Source of the DNA: Cellulosilyticum ruminicola JCM 14822
GTDB taxonomy: Bacteria > Bacillota > Clostridia > Lachnospirales > Cellulosilyticaceae
Assembly (NCBI RefSeq): GCF_001311925.1
Contig: NZ_BBCG01000004.1
Location: forward strand, 58,486-122,485
Length of the DNA stretch: 64,000 nucleotides
Reading direction: 5' to 3'
Numbering within the stretch: position 1 is the first letter of the stretch; the number at the start of each line of letters is the position of its first letter. The notes beneath the pieces were generated by a model, which ran no database searches, had not been told where the DNA came from, and worked only from the letters and a program-made list of their open reading frames with translations. The position numbers and the translations under genes are program-made. Positions 43,547-52,594 of this stretch are shown one piece after another.

Positions 43547-46500
43547 CTATTTCTTAGTATTAGCAAAGAATGCTTCGATTTGTGCTTGTTCAAGACCCAT
43601 GCCCTTTTCTTCCATTTCTAAAATGGTTTGTCTCATGCGTGCATAGTCATGTGGTAAGATTTTCTTGAATTTAGGTAAGTATTCTGCAAAGTGTTCTAAA
43701 ACTTCCTTACCTTTTTCAGAATTAGTTGCAGCAACATGTTCCCCTATCATTTGTTTAAGTTCAAGAATATCGTATTTTTCTGTTACTTCATTAAGTGAAA
43801 CTAATTCTTTATTAAGTTTCTTATATAAATCTCTATCTTCATCAAGCACGTAAGCGATACCGCCACTCATACCAGCAGCAAAGTTTTTACCTGTTTTTCC
43901 AAGTACTACAACTCTACCACCTGTCATATATTCGCATCCATGATCGCCTACACCTTCAACGACTGCATAAGCTCCTGAGTTTCTAACACAGAAACGTTCT
44001 CCTGCTATACCATTAATAAAGGCTTTACCACTTGTTGCCCCATACATTGCAACGTTACCAATGATGATATTTTCATCTTGTTTAAATTTAGCATTTTTAG
44101 GTGGATAAACAATTAATTTACCACCTGATAAACCTTTTCCGAAGTAGTCATTACTATCTCCCACAAGTTCTAATGTTAAACCTTTTGGAATGAAAGCACC
44201 GAAACTTTGTCCGCCGCTACCATTACATTTAATCACATAAGTATCTTCATCTAATGTAGTACCAAATGCTTTTGTAATTTCTGAACCAAAGATTGTTCCT
44301 ACTGTACGATCAACATTTTTAACATCAATCTCGATTTTCTTAGATTGTCTATGGCGAAGTGCACTTTGCATTCTTGTCATAATTACTCTTTCGTCAATTG
44401 TATTCTCGAGTTCAAAGTTATAAATATCTTTTGGATTAAATGTTCTAGGTACATCTTCATTTACAAATGGATTATTTATGATACAACTAAGATCCATCTT
44501 AGCTGCTTTCATATTGTGTTCAAATTCTTTGATATTGAGTAAATCTGTTCTTCCTACAAGTTCATTTACAGTGCGAACACCAAGTTTAGCCATATATTCA
44601 CGGAGTTCTTGTGCTACGAAATACATAAAGTTAATAACATACTCAGGTTTTCCTGTAAATTTCTTTCTAAGTTCAGGGTTTTGAGTTGCGATTCCTACTG
44701 GACATGTATCTAAGTTACATACTCTCATCATAACGCAGCCCATTGTAATAAGTGGTGCTGTAGCAAATCCGAATTCTTCTGCTCCGAGAAGTGCAGCTAC
44801 AGCTACATCTCTACCAGTTAAAAGTTTACCATCAGCTTCAATGACAACTTTAGAACGAAGACCGTTCATAATTAAGTTTTGATGTGTTTCTGCAAGACCT
44901 AATTCCCATGGAAGACCTGCATTATAAATAGAGTTTCTAGGTGCAGCCCCTGTACCACCATCAAATCCTGAAATAAGGATAACGCCAGCTCCAGCTTTTG
45001 CTACACCAGCTGCTACAGTTCCGACACCAGCTTCAGATACAAGTTTTACAGAAATACGTGCATCTTTATTTGCATTTTTAAGGTCATAAATAAGTTGCGC
45101 TAAATCTTCGATTGAATAAATATCATGATGTGGTGGTGGTGAAATAAGTGCCACACCTGGTGTTGAATGTCTTGTTTTTGCAATCCAAGGATATACTTTT
45201 CCTGCTGGAAGTTGCCCACCTTCTCCAGGTTTTGCCCCTTGAGCCATTTTGATTTGAATTTCTTTTGCATTAACGAGATATTCTGAAGTTACACCGAAAC
45301 GTCCTGATGCAACTTGTTTAATAGCAGAACATCTTTCTTTATCTTTAAGTCTTTCTGGGTCTTCTCCACCCTCACCACTATTAGATTTACCGCCAATTCT
45401 ATTCATAGCGATTGCCATAGTTTCATGAGCTTCTTTAGAAATAGAACCGTAAGACATTGCCCCTGTTTTGAAGCGTTTTACAATAGATTCAACGCTTTCA
45501 ACTTGTTCAATAGGGATACCACCATCTTCTGGGAAGTTAAAATCTAATATACTTCTAAGATTTAATGTTCTATTTTCTCTATGAATTGCATTAGAGAATT
45601 CCTTGAAAGTCTCATAATCCCCTGTTCTTGTAGCATATTGAAGTAAATGAATCGTTTCAGGATTATATAAGTGTTCTTCTTTACCACTTCTTAATTTGTG
45701 ACTACCGATACTATCAACTTCTGAATCCACATCTAATCCTAATGGATCGAATGCACTTGAATGTAATTGTTGAACACGTTTATTAATATCATCAAGAGTG
45801 ATTCCGCCTACTCTACTTACTGTATCAGGGAAATATTTATCAATAACTTCTTTACTAATCCCCATAGCTTCGAAAATTTTTGAACCTTGGTAAGATTGAA
45901 TTGTTGAAATACCCATTTTAGATGCGATTTTTACAATCCCCTTAAGAATAGATTTATTGTAATCATATTCTGCTGCGTAATAATCTTTATCTAATACTTT
46001 ACGATTGATTAAGTCTTTAATTGTATCTTGTGCAAGATATGGATTAATCGCACAAGCGCCATAACCAAGTAATGTAGCGAAGTGATGAACTTCTCTTGGT
46101 TCCGCACTTTCTAAAATCATAGCTACTGATGTTCTTCTCTTAGTAGAAACTAAGTGTTGTTGCATTGCTGAAACTGCTAATAATGATGGGATTGCTACGT
46201 GATATTCATCTACCCCTCTATCTGAAAGAATTAAGATATTTGCCCCATCACGGTGAGCTTTATCTGCCATTACGAATAAATGTTCAATCGCTTTATCTAA
46301 AGATGTATTTTTGTAATAAGTAATAGGTAATACCTCTACTTTAAATCCTGGCACATTCATTGTTTTAATCTTAAGCATATCAGTACTTGTTAAAATTGGA
46401 TTATTAACTTTAAGTACGCGACAGTTATCTTCTTCTTCTTGAAGAATATTTCCATCTTCACCTATATAAACACAAGTAGATGTAACGATTTCCTCACGAA

Positions 46501-48094
46501 TTGCATCAAATGGAGGGTTTGTTACTTGTGCAAATAATTGTTTAAAGTAATTAAATAATGGTGGATTAGTTTCAGATAATGGTGGAAGTACACTATCTGC
46601 ACCCATAGCTGCTACTGGTTCTGCTCCGGCTTTTGCCATAGGTAAAATACTTGTTTTAATATCTTCATAAGAATAACCAAATGCTTTTTGTAAACGTTTT
46701 AATTCTTCTTCACTATATTCTTCAACTTTTTTATTAGGAATGTGTAATTGTTTTAATTCTACAAGATATTTATCTAACCATTCACCATAAGGTTGACGGC
46801 ATGCATATTCTGTTTTTAAATCATCATCATCAATTAATTTACCTTTAACGGTATCTACTAAAAGCATTTTGCCTGGACGAAGTCTATCTTTCTTCACAAC
46901 TCTTTCAGTCGGAATATCAATAGCACCTACTTCTGAAGATAAAATTAAATGATCATCATCTGTAATATAATAACGAGAAGGTCTAAGTCCATTTCTATCT
47001 AGAATTGCACCCATTAAATCACCATCTGAGAACAGAATAGATGCTGGCCCATCCCATGGTTCCATCATTGTTGCGTAATATTGATAGAAATCTTTCTTTT
47101 CTTGTGACATAGCTTTGTTATTATTCCAAGGTTCAGGAATAAGAATCATAACAGCAAGAGGTAAATCCATACCTGACATTACTAAAAACTCTAAAGTATT
47201 ATCAAGTCTTGCAGAGTCTGAACCTGCTGTATTAATGATTGGAATAATTTTATGCATATCATCTTTTAATGCTTCACAGCTAATGCTGTCTTCACGAGCA
47301 AGCATTTTATCTACGTTACCTGTAATTGTATTAATTTCTCCGTTGTGTACAATAAAGCGGTTTGGATGTGCTTTTTGCCAACTTGGATTAGTATTTGTAC
47401 TAAAACGAGAGTGTACTGTTGCAATAGCAGAAGTATACTCTTCACTTTGAAGATCATGAAAGAATGAACGTAATTGTCCTACTAAGAACATCCCTTTATA
47501 TACAATTGTACGGCTTGATAATGATACAACATATGTACTTTCATTACTTTGTTCAAATACTCTTCTTGCAATATAAAGTTTACGATCAAATTCTAAGCCT
47601 CTTGCACAATCTTTAGGTCTCTTTACAAAACCTTGCATAACGCATGGCATGCTATCAAATGCTTTTTGTCCAAGAACATCTGGATTCACAGGAACTGTTC
47701 TCCATCCTAAGAATTCCATACCTTCTTTTTGTACAATGACTTCAAATAATTTCTTTTCTTGATTTCTTTTTAACTCATTTTGTGGGAAGAAGAACATCCC
47801 AATCCCGTAGTCTCTCTCTTCACCAATTTCAATATGTAATCTTTCAGCTTCTTTACTGAAAAAGTTGTGTGAGATTTGAAGTAAGATACCTACACCATCT
47901 CCTGTTTTTCCTTCAGCATCTTTACCTGCTCTATGTTCTAGATTTTCAACGATTCTAAGTGCATTCTCAACAACCTGTCTAGATTTAATCCCTTTAATAT
48001 TTACAACTGCTCCAATACCGCAGTTATCATGTTCAAAACGAGGATCATACAACCCTTGTGGTTCGTATGGATTTTGATTTTTGAAGTTATCCAT
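43547..48094 (-). CDS. gltB: Glutamate synthase (NADPH) large subunit
   Basis: This 1,515-residue protein transfers the amide of glutamine to 2-oxoglutarate. The N-terminal nucleophile Cys lies in HDNCGIGAVV (about 24-33; the short leader is normally removed). The glutaminase domain extends to about 420, the central domain to about 780, the FMN-binding synthase domain (SGEGGEDPERL, KPGEGGQLPAGKV, SGFDGGTGAAP) to about 1,200 with the 3Fe-4S Cys in CNLDTCPVGIATQ, and the GXGXG beta-helix at the end (GVGDHGCEYMTGG). It is complete. Promoter elements lie about 170 bases upstream, and gltD follows closely. Confidence 0.96.
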   Translation of the reverse strand: MDNFKNQNPYEPQGLYDPRFEHDNCGIGAVVNIKGIKSRQVVENALRIVENLEHRAGKDAEGKTGDGVGILLQISHNFFSKEAERLHIEIGEERDYGIGMFFFPQNELKRNQEKKLFEVIVQKEGMEFLGWRTVPVNPDVLGQKAFDSMPCVMQGFVKRPKDCARGLEFDRKLYIARRVFEQSNESTYVVSLSSRTIVYKGMFLVGQLRSFFHDLQSEEYTSAIATVHSRFSTNTNPSWQKAHPNRFIVHNGEINTITGNVDKMLAREDSISCEALKDDMHKIIPIINTAGSDSARLDNTLEFLVMSGMDLPLAVMILIPEPWNNNKAMSQEKKDFYQYYATMMEPWDGPASILFSDGDLMGAILDRNGLRPSRYYITDDDHLILSSEVGAIDIPTERVVKKDRLRPGKMLLVDTVKGKLIDDDDLKTEYACRQPYGEWLDKYLVELKQLHIPNKKVEEYSEEELKRLQKAFGYSYEDIKTSILPMAKAGAEPVAAMGADSVLPPLSETNPPLFNYFKQLFAQVTNPPFDAIREEIVTSTCVYIGEDGNILQEEEDNCRVLKVNNPILTSTDMLKIKTMNVPGFKVEVLPITYYKNTSLDKAIEHLFVMADKAHRDGANILILSDRGVDEYHVAIPSLLAVSAMQQHLVSTKRRTSVAMILESAEPREVHHFATLLGYGACAINPYLAQDTIKDLINRKVLDKDYYAAEYDYNKSILKGIVKIASKMGISTIQSYQGSKIFEAMGISKEVIDKYFPDTVSRVGGITLDDINKRVQQLHSSAFDPLGLDVDSEVDSIGSHKLRSGKEEHLYNPETIHLLQYATRTGDYETFKEFSNAIHRENRTLNLRSILDFNFPEDGGIPIEQVESVESIVKRFKTGAMSYGSISKEAHETMAIAMNRIGGKSNSGEGGEDPERLKDKERCSAIKQVASGRFGVTSEYLVNAKEIQIKMAQGAKPGEGGQLPAGKVYPWIAKTRHSTPGVALISPPPHHDIYSIEDLAQLIYDLKNANKDARISVKLVSEAGVGTVAAGVAKAGAGVILISGFDGGTGAAPRNSIYNAGLPWELGLAETHQNLIMNGLRSKVVIEADGKLLTGRDVAVAALLGAEEFGFATAPLITMGCVMMRVCNLDTCPVGIATQNPELRKKFTGKPEYVINFMYFVAQELREYMAKLGVRTVNELVGRTDLLNIKEFEHNMKAAKMDLSCIINNPFVNEDVPRTFNPKDIYNFELENTIDERVIMTRMQSALRHRQSKKIEIDVKNVDRTVGTIFGSEITKAFGTTLDEDTYVIKCNGSGGQSFGAFIPKGLTLELVGDSNDYFGKGLSGGKLIVYPPKNAKFKQDENIIIGNVAMYGATSGKAFINGIAGERFCVRNSGAYAVVEGVGDHGCEYMTGGRVVVLGKTGKNFAAGMSGGIAYVLDEDRDLYKKLNKELVSLNEVTEKYDILELKQMIGEHVAATNSEKGKEVLEHFAEYLPKFKKILPHDYARMRQTILEMEEKGMGLEQAQIEAFFANTKK

Positions 48095-48263
48095 TAAATT
48101 TCCTCCTACTAAATTAAATATATAGTAAAAAAATCAAAACCGTCTCTTTATCCTTTAGTGGTAGAGCTAAAAAATAATTATTAGAGTACAAATCTTGACC
48201 TTAAAAATTTTATTTAATGGAACACAACACAAATCAATTTACTTTCGATAACAATTGAACATA

Positions 48264-48292
48264 AATATAAAGCAATTTTCTGAATTTGTCAA
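48264..48292 (-). promoter_or_regulatory. gltB promoter
   Basis: Minus strand: TTGACA (48287-48292), 17-base spacer, TATATT (48264-48269). An almost ideal sigma-A promoter, leaving a leader of about 160 bases before the gltB ATG at 48094. The region 48095-48469 also carries the divergent glnA promoter; TTGACA at 48349-48354 on the plus strand is a possible -35 for it with a poor -10. Confidence 0.7.
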
Positions 48293-48380
48293 TATATTTT
48301 ATCTAACATTTATTTTTTTTACATTAAATGTGAATGTATTTACTTTTTTTGACATAATTTATTTTTTCAAACAAATAAAT

Positions 48381-48399
48381 TTACCTACTTTACAGGTAA
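48381..48399 (+). other. Small inverted repeat in the glnA leader
   Basis: TTACCT and AGGTAA flank a seven-base loop, 70 bases before the glnA ribosome binding site. A second GGGGTAAT stretch 20 bases on could compete for pairing. It does not fit the two-hexaloop pattern of ANTAR target RNAs. Function unknown. Confidence 0.3.
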
Positions 48400-48469
48400 T
48401 ACCAAATATTTTAAAATAGGGGTAATTATTTTTAAATACCACTTAAAAACATACTAGGAGGAATTTCAT

Positions 48470-49786
48470 ATGTCGTATAATAAAATTGGAGCATTAAGAT
48501 TTGTAGAAGATAACGATATTAGATTTATTAAATTACAATTCTGCGATATCTTAGGCGAGCTTAAAACAATATCTATTTCACCTAAACAATTAAGTAAAGC
48601 TTTTGATGAAGGTATATCTTTCGACGCTTCATCTATCAAGGGCTTTAGCAGTATAGAAGACTCCGAACTTTTCCTTTTTCCAGATCCTACAACACTTTGC
48701 GTCTTACCATGGCGTCCACAACATGGTAAAGTTGCTCGTTTATTTTGCGACATTAAAACAGCTGAAGGTAAACCTTTCGCTGGTGACAGTCGCTATATCT
48801 TAAAATCCGCTTTTGAAAGAGCTAAACAAATGGGATATATCTTTAAGGTCGGTGCTGAATGTGAATTTTTCCTCTTCAAAACAGATTTAGAAGGCCGTCC
48901 AACACTCGAACCCGGCGATAAGGCTTCTTACTTCGATGTGGCACCTTTAGATCAAGGCGAAAATACACGTCGTGAAATATGCCTTACACTAGAAGAAATG
49001 GGATTTGAAATCGAATCATCTCATCATGAATCAGCAATCGGACAACATGAAATTGACTTTAAATATGACAATGTTATTCAATCTGCTGATAATATTTTAG
49101 CGTTTAAAACAGTAGTAAAAACCATCGCTGGACGCAATGGTTTCCATGCTTCTTTTATGCCTAAACCTCTTATGAATACTAGCGGTTCTGGTATGCATAT
49201 TAATATGTCTCTCTTCAAAGATGGTGAAAATATTTTTGATACTAAATCTTCTGATCCGTTACCTAAAAATGCACAACATTTCATTGCTGGTATTCTTAAA
49301 TATATTACAGAAATTTCTGCCATTTCTAATCCACTTGTAAACTCATACAAAAGGCTTATTTCTGGTTTTGAAGCACCTCGTCATATTTCTTGGTCATTCA
49401 AAAATCGTTCTGCCTTAATTAGAGTGCCATCTAGCACTACAGGCTATAACAGAATTGAACTTCGCAGCCCAGATCCTATGTGCAATCCTTATCTCACACT
49501 TGCACTACTTTTAGATGCTGGATTAGATGGTATCCAAAATGAATTACCACTTATGCCTGAGTTAGATTTAAATGCTTACAACTTATCTTTAAGCAAATTA
49601 CTCGATTTAGGTATTCAAACTTTACCAGCAAGTCTGTCTGTTGCGCTTAATACTATGCGTCAAAGTGAGTTCGTTCAAAATGTTTTAGGTAAACATATTT
49701 TTGTTAACTATCTTACTATTAAAACCCAAGAATGGAATGAGTACAATCAAACTGTTCATGATTGGGAAGTCCAGCAATACCTCTAA
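48470..49786 (+). CDS. glnA: Type I glutamine synthetase
   Basis: The 438-residue protein matches the short GSI-alpha form common in Firmicutes. It has the N-terminal beta-grasp domain with DGISFDASSIKGF-like residues (GISFDASSIKGFS, about 44-56), metal-site GAECEFFLF (about 127-135), NGFHASFMPKP (about 211-221), GSGMHINMSL, RLISGFEAP and NRSALIRVP. No adenylylation-loop Tyr context is obvious, as expected of the alpha type. AGGAGG lies seven bases before the ATG. The gene is followed closely by an ANTAR regulator gene, a common clostridial arrangement. Confidence 0.95.
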   Translation: MSYNKIGALRFVEDNDIRFIKLQFCDILGELKTISISPKQLSKAFDEGISFDASSIKGFSSIEDSELFLFPDPTTLCVLPWRPQHGKVARLFCDIKTAEGKPFAGDSRYILKSAFERAKQMGYIFKVGAECEFFLFKTDLEGRPTLEPGDKASYFDVAPLDQGENTRREICLTLEEMGFEIESSHHESAIGQHEIDFKYDNVIQSADNILAFKTVVKTIAGRNGFHASFMPKPLMNTSGSGMHINMSLFKDGENIFDTKSSDPLPKNAQHFIAGILKYITEISAISNPLVNSYKRLISGFEAPRHISWSFKNRSALIRVPSSTTGYNRIELRSPDPMCNPYLTLALLLDAGLDGIQNELPLMPELDLNAYNLSLSKLLDLGIQTLPASLSVALNTMRQSEFVQNVLGKHIFVNYLTIKTQEWNEYNQTVHDWEVQQYL

Positions 49787-49822
49787 TTTAAAACCAAAAA
49801 TCATTAAAAAGGAGTCGGTAGT

Positions 49823-50392
49823 GTGGAAAGAATTTTAATTGCCTCCACCCAAAGAGAATCTTCAAATGCCTTATATGATCTCATTAGCCCTCTTGGTTTT
49901 TCTGATTATGAATATGCCGCATCTGGTAATGAAGCAAGAAGAAAAATCGACTCTATCGATTATGATTTAGTCATAATCAATACGCCATTAAGCGATGAAT
50001 TTGGTTCCGAGCTTGTCCTAGATATAGCTGAAAAATCTTTATCTGCTATACTCATTCTGGTTAAATCAGATCTCAAAGAACAAGTTCAAGATAAAGTAGC
50101 AGTTACTGGTGCTTTTGTTGTAGGTAAACCAATTAATAAGCAAGTCCTATTGCAATCTATTCCATTTGTTCTTAATTCAAAACAAATTATTTCTACCCTA
50201 CGTCAACAGAATAAAGCCTTAAAAAAGAAGATGGATGATGTAAAAGTTATTGAACGTGCTAAATATTCTCTTATCAAATATTTAGGCCTTGATGAAAAAC
50301 AAGCACATAGATATATTCAAAAACAAGCCATGGACTTGCGAGTCTCGCCAAGAGTTGTAGCTGATAATATTCTCAAAACTTATGAAGTATAA
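49823..50392 (+). CDS. ANTAR-domain antiterminator with receiver-like N-terminus
   Basis: The 189-residue protein starts at GTG 49823, with AAGGAGTC upstream. Residues 1-118 resemble a response-regulator receiver, but the phospho-acceptor position reads DLVIINTPLSD, with Asn where Asp is usual, so phosphorylation is doubtful. A coiled-coil helix (IISTLRQQNKALKKK, about 121-136) connects to the ANTAR RNA-binding domain (about 140-186: VIERAKYSLIKYLGLDEKQA and SPRVVADNIL). ANTAR proteins bind paired hairpins and stop terminators forming. In clostridia such proteins downstream of glnA are linked to nitrogen control. Its target here is not seen. Confidence 0.9.
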   Translation: MERILIASTQRESSNALYDLISPLGFSDYEYAASGNEARRKIDSIDYDLVIINTPLSDEFGSELVLDIAEKSLSAILILVKSDLKEQVQDKVAVTGAFVVGKPINKQVLLQSIPFVLNSKQIISTLRQQNKALKKKMDDVKVIERAKYSLIKYLGLDEKQAHRYIQKQAMDLRVSPRVVADNILKTYEV

Positions 50393-50432
50393 TATGAAGG
50401 GTGTGGATTTATGAAAAATTAATTTTACTAAA

Positions 50433-51257
50433 ATGCATGGAATAGGAAATGACTATGTTTATGTCGACGGATTTAAGGAAACTATTGAAGATCCTAACGC
50501 ATTCTCTGAATTTATAAGTGACCGCCATTTTGGAATTGGTGCAGATGGATTAGTTATGATTTTACCATCTGAAATAGCTGATTTTAGAATGCGTATGTTT
50601 AATGCAGATGGTTCAGAAGGAAAAATGTGTGGTAATGCCACAAGATGTATTGGTAAATTCGTATATGAAGCAGGTTATACAGATCAAACAAACATCACCT
50701 TAGAAACTTTAAGTGGTATCAAATACCTTAAATTAAATGTTGAAGATAATAAGGTTACTTCTGTAGAAGTAAATATGGGAAATGCAATTCTTATTCCTAA
50801 AGATATCCCTATTCTTGCTGAAGGAGAAACATTTATTAATCAACCTATTGATATAGATGGTATATATTATAATGTAACTTGCGTTTCTATGGGCAATCCT
50901 CATGCTGTTTTATTCTGCGACACTGATATTGATAATCTCTCTCTCGAAACAATTGGACCTAAATTTGAGTTTCATCCACTATTTCCTGAGAGAATAAATA
51001 CTGAATTTGTACAAATAATCAATGAAAATACAGTTAAAATGCGCGTTTGGGAACGTGGTTCAGGTGAAACTTGGGCTTGTGGAACAGGCGCATGTGCCGT
51101 TGCTGTATCTTGTGTCCTTAATGGATTCTGCAAACAAGGTGAGGAACTCACTATCCAATTACGTGGTGGGGATTTAAAAATCACTTATAATACTGATGGT
51201 AGCGTGCTTATGAAAGGACCTGCCACTAAAGTTTTTGATGGCGTTATTGAATATTAA
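50433..51257 (+). CDS. dapF: Diaminopimelate epimerase
   Basis: DapF converts LL- to meso-diaminopimelate for lysine and peptidoglycan. The two catalytic Cys are seen in GKMCGNATRC (about 66-75) and WACGTGACA (about 211-219). The frame from the Met at 50433 lacks the usual first residues. ATG at 50411 has AAGGGTGTGG upstream and would read MKINFTKMHGIGNDY if one A were removed from the A5 run at 50413-50417. I therefore take 50411 as the natural start and the extra A as an error or mutation. The gene is followed by dapL, the preceding step of the aminotransferase route. Confidence 0.92.
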   Translation: MHGIGNDYVYVDGFKETIEDPNAFSEFISDRHFGIGADGLVMILPSEIADFRMRMFNADGSEGKMCGNATRCIGKFVYEAGYTDQTNITLETLSGIKYLKLNVEDNKVTSVEVNMGNAILIPKDIPILAEGETFINQPIDIDGIYYNVTCVSMGNPHAVLFCDTDIDNLSLETIGPKFEFHPLFPERINTEFVQIINENTVKMRVWERGSGETWACGTGACAVAVSCVLNGFCKQGEELTIQLRGGDLKITYNTDGSVLMKGPATKVFDGVIEY

Positions 51258-51318
51258 TTTAATATGTTAAATTATTTAATTTAAATACTAAATGAAATTT
51301 TACAAGGAGGATTCAAAA

Positions 51319-52524
51319 ATGGCTTTTATTAATGATAATTATTTAGAACTTCAAGACAGCTACCTCTTCTCTACTATTGCAAAAAAAGTTAACGAGTTCG
51401 TAGCTGAACATCCAGAAAAAAAATTAATTCGTATGGGAATTGGTGATGTTACTAGGCCTTTAGCTCCAGCTGTACTTGCCGCTATGCATACTGCTGTAGA
51501 TGAAATGGGACAAAAAGAAACTTTCAAAGGTTATGGGCCAGAACAAGGCTATGATTTCTTACATCAAGCAGTTCAATCTTACTATGAACAAATGGGTGTT
51601 TCTCTTGAAACAGATGAGATTTTCATTAGTGATGGAGCAAAAAGTGATGTTGGTAATATTACAGATATTTTTGGTAATGAAAATATCATTATGGTTCCAG
51701 ATCCAGTCTATCCTGTATATGTAGATACAAATATTATGTCTGGTCGTGAAATTATTTACTTAGATTCTAATGCAAATAATGATTTCTTACCACTTCCTCC
51801 AACTGATTTAGAAGTTATTCCAGATATTATTTATCTCTGCTCTCCAAACAATCCAACAGGTTCTGTTTACAACAGAGAGCAACTCACAGCATGGGTTAAA
51901 TATGCCTTAGACCATAATTCTATTATTCTATATGATGCAGCTTATGAATGTTTCATCCATGACGCTTCTCTTCCAAGAAGTATTTTTGAAATCGAAGGTG
52001 CTAAAGAATGTGCTATCGAATTCTGTAGTTTATCTAAAACAGCTGGCTTTACAGGTACTCGCTGTGGTTACACAGTTGTTCCAAAATCTCTTAAAGCACT
52101 TAATAGTGATGGAGATGAAATCGTCCTTAACAAACTTTGGCTCAGAAGACAAACAACTAAATTTAATGGTGTTCCTTATATTATTCAAAGAGGTGCAGCT
52201 GCTGTCTTCACAGCCGAAGGTCAATCTCAAATCAAAGAAAATATTAAATACTATATGGAAAATGCACGCATTATTGCTGCTGCTATGAAAGCAAAAGGCA
52301 TTGAATACTATGGTGGAGATAATTCACCTTATATCTGGCTTAAATGCCCTAATAACATGAAATCTTGGGATTTCTTCGATTACCTTCTTAATGAAATTGC
52401 CGTAGTCGGTACACCAGGTGCTGGATTTGGTAATAATGGTGAAGGATTCTTCCGTCTTACAGCTTTCGGTGATCGTAATGCTACAATTGAAGCTATGGAA
52501 CGTTTCAAATCACTTAACTTTTAA
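51319..52524 (+). CDS. dapL: LL-diaminopimelate aminotransferase
   Basis: DapL converts tetrahydrodipicolinate directly to LL-diaminopimelate with glutamate as donor. The start ATG 51319 (MAFINDNYLEL) follows AAGGAGG; a longer frame to 51292 would include that site. The 401-residue fold-type I PLP enzyme shows IRMGIGDVTRPL (about 37-48), YGPEQGYDFLHQA, SDGAKSDVGN, CSPNNPTGS, YDAAYECFI, and Schiff-base Lys in CSLSKTAGFTGTRCG (about 238-252). The pair dapF-dapL gives the two last steps to meso-diaminopimelate. A strong terminator follows. Confidence 0.95.
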   Translation: MAFINDNYLELQDSYLFSTIAKKVNEFVAEHPEKKLIRMGIGDVTRPLAPAVLAAMHTAVDEMGQKETFKGYGPEQGYDFLHQAVQSYYEQMGVSLETDEIFISDGAKSDVGNITDIFGNENIIMVPDPVYPVYVDTNIMSGREIIYLDSNANNDFLPLPPTDLEVIPDIIYLCSPNNPTGSVYNREQLTAWVKYALDHNSIILYDAAYECFIHDASLPRSIFEIEGAKECAIEFCSLSKTAGFTGTRCGYTVVPKSLKALNSDGDEIVLNKLWLRRQTTKFNGVPYIIQRGAAAVFTAEGQSQIKENIKYYMENARIIAAAMKAKGIEYYGGDNSPYIWLKCPNNMKSWDFFDYLLNEIAVVGTPGAGFGNNGEGFFRLTAFGDRNATIEAMERFKSLNF

Positions 52525-52532
52525 TTAAACAT

Positions 52533-52572
52533 TAATAAAAAGGCTATGTCAAAGACATAGCCTTTTTATTAA
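52533..52572 (+). terminator. Terminator after dapL
   Basis: AAAAAGGCTATGTC pairs with GACATAGCCTTTTT around a three-base loop, 9 bases after the dapL stop. It is symmetrical and lies 22 bases from the stop of the convergent cellulase gene, so it can serve both. Confidence 0.92.
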
Positions 52573-52594
52573 TCATTTTTAATATATCTTCAAA

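Noticed and set aside
43547..48094. Several antisense frames within gltB
   Set aside because: All are below 120 codons, lack start signals and are explained by the coding bias of gltB.
48310..48345. GlnR or TnrA box upstream of glnA
   Set aside because: The TTACA and TGTGA half sites are in everted order with the wrong spacing for TGTNA-N7-TNACA.
48095..48469. ANTAR target hairpins in the gltB/glnA leaders
   Set aside because: No pair of stems with hexanucleotide loops having A at position 1 and G at position 4 was found by eye.
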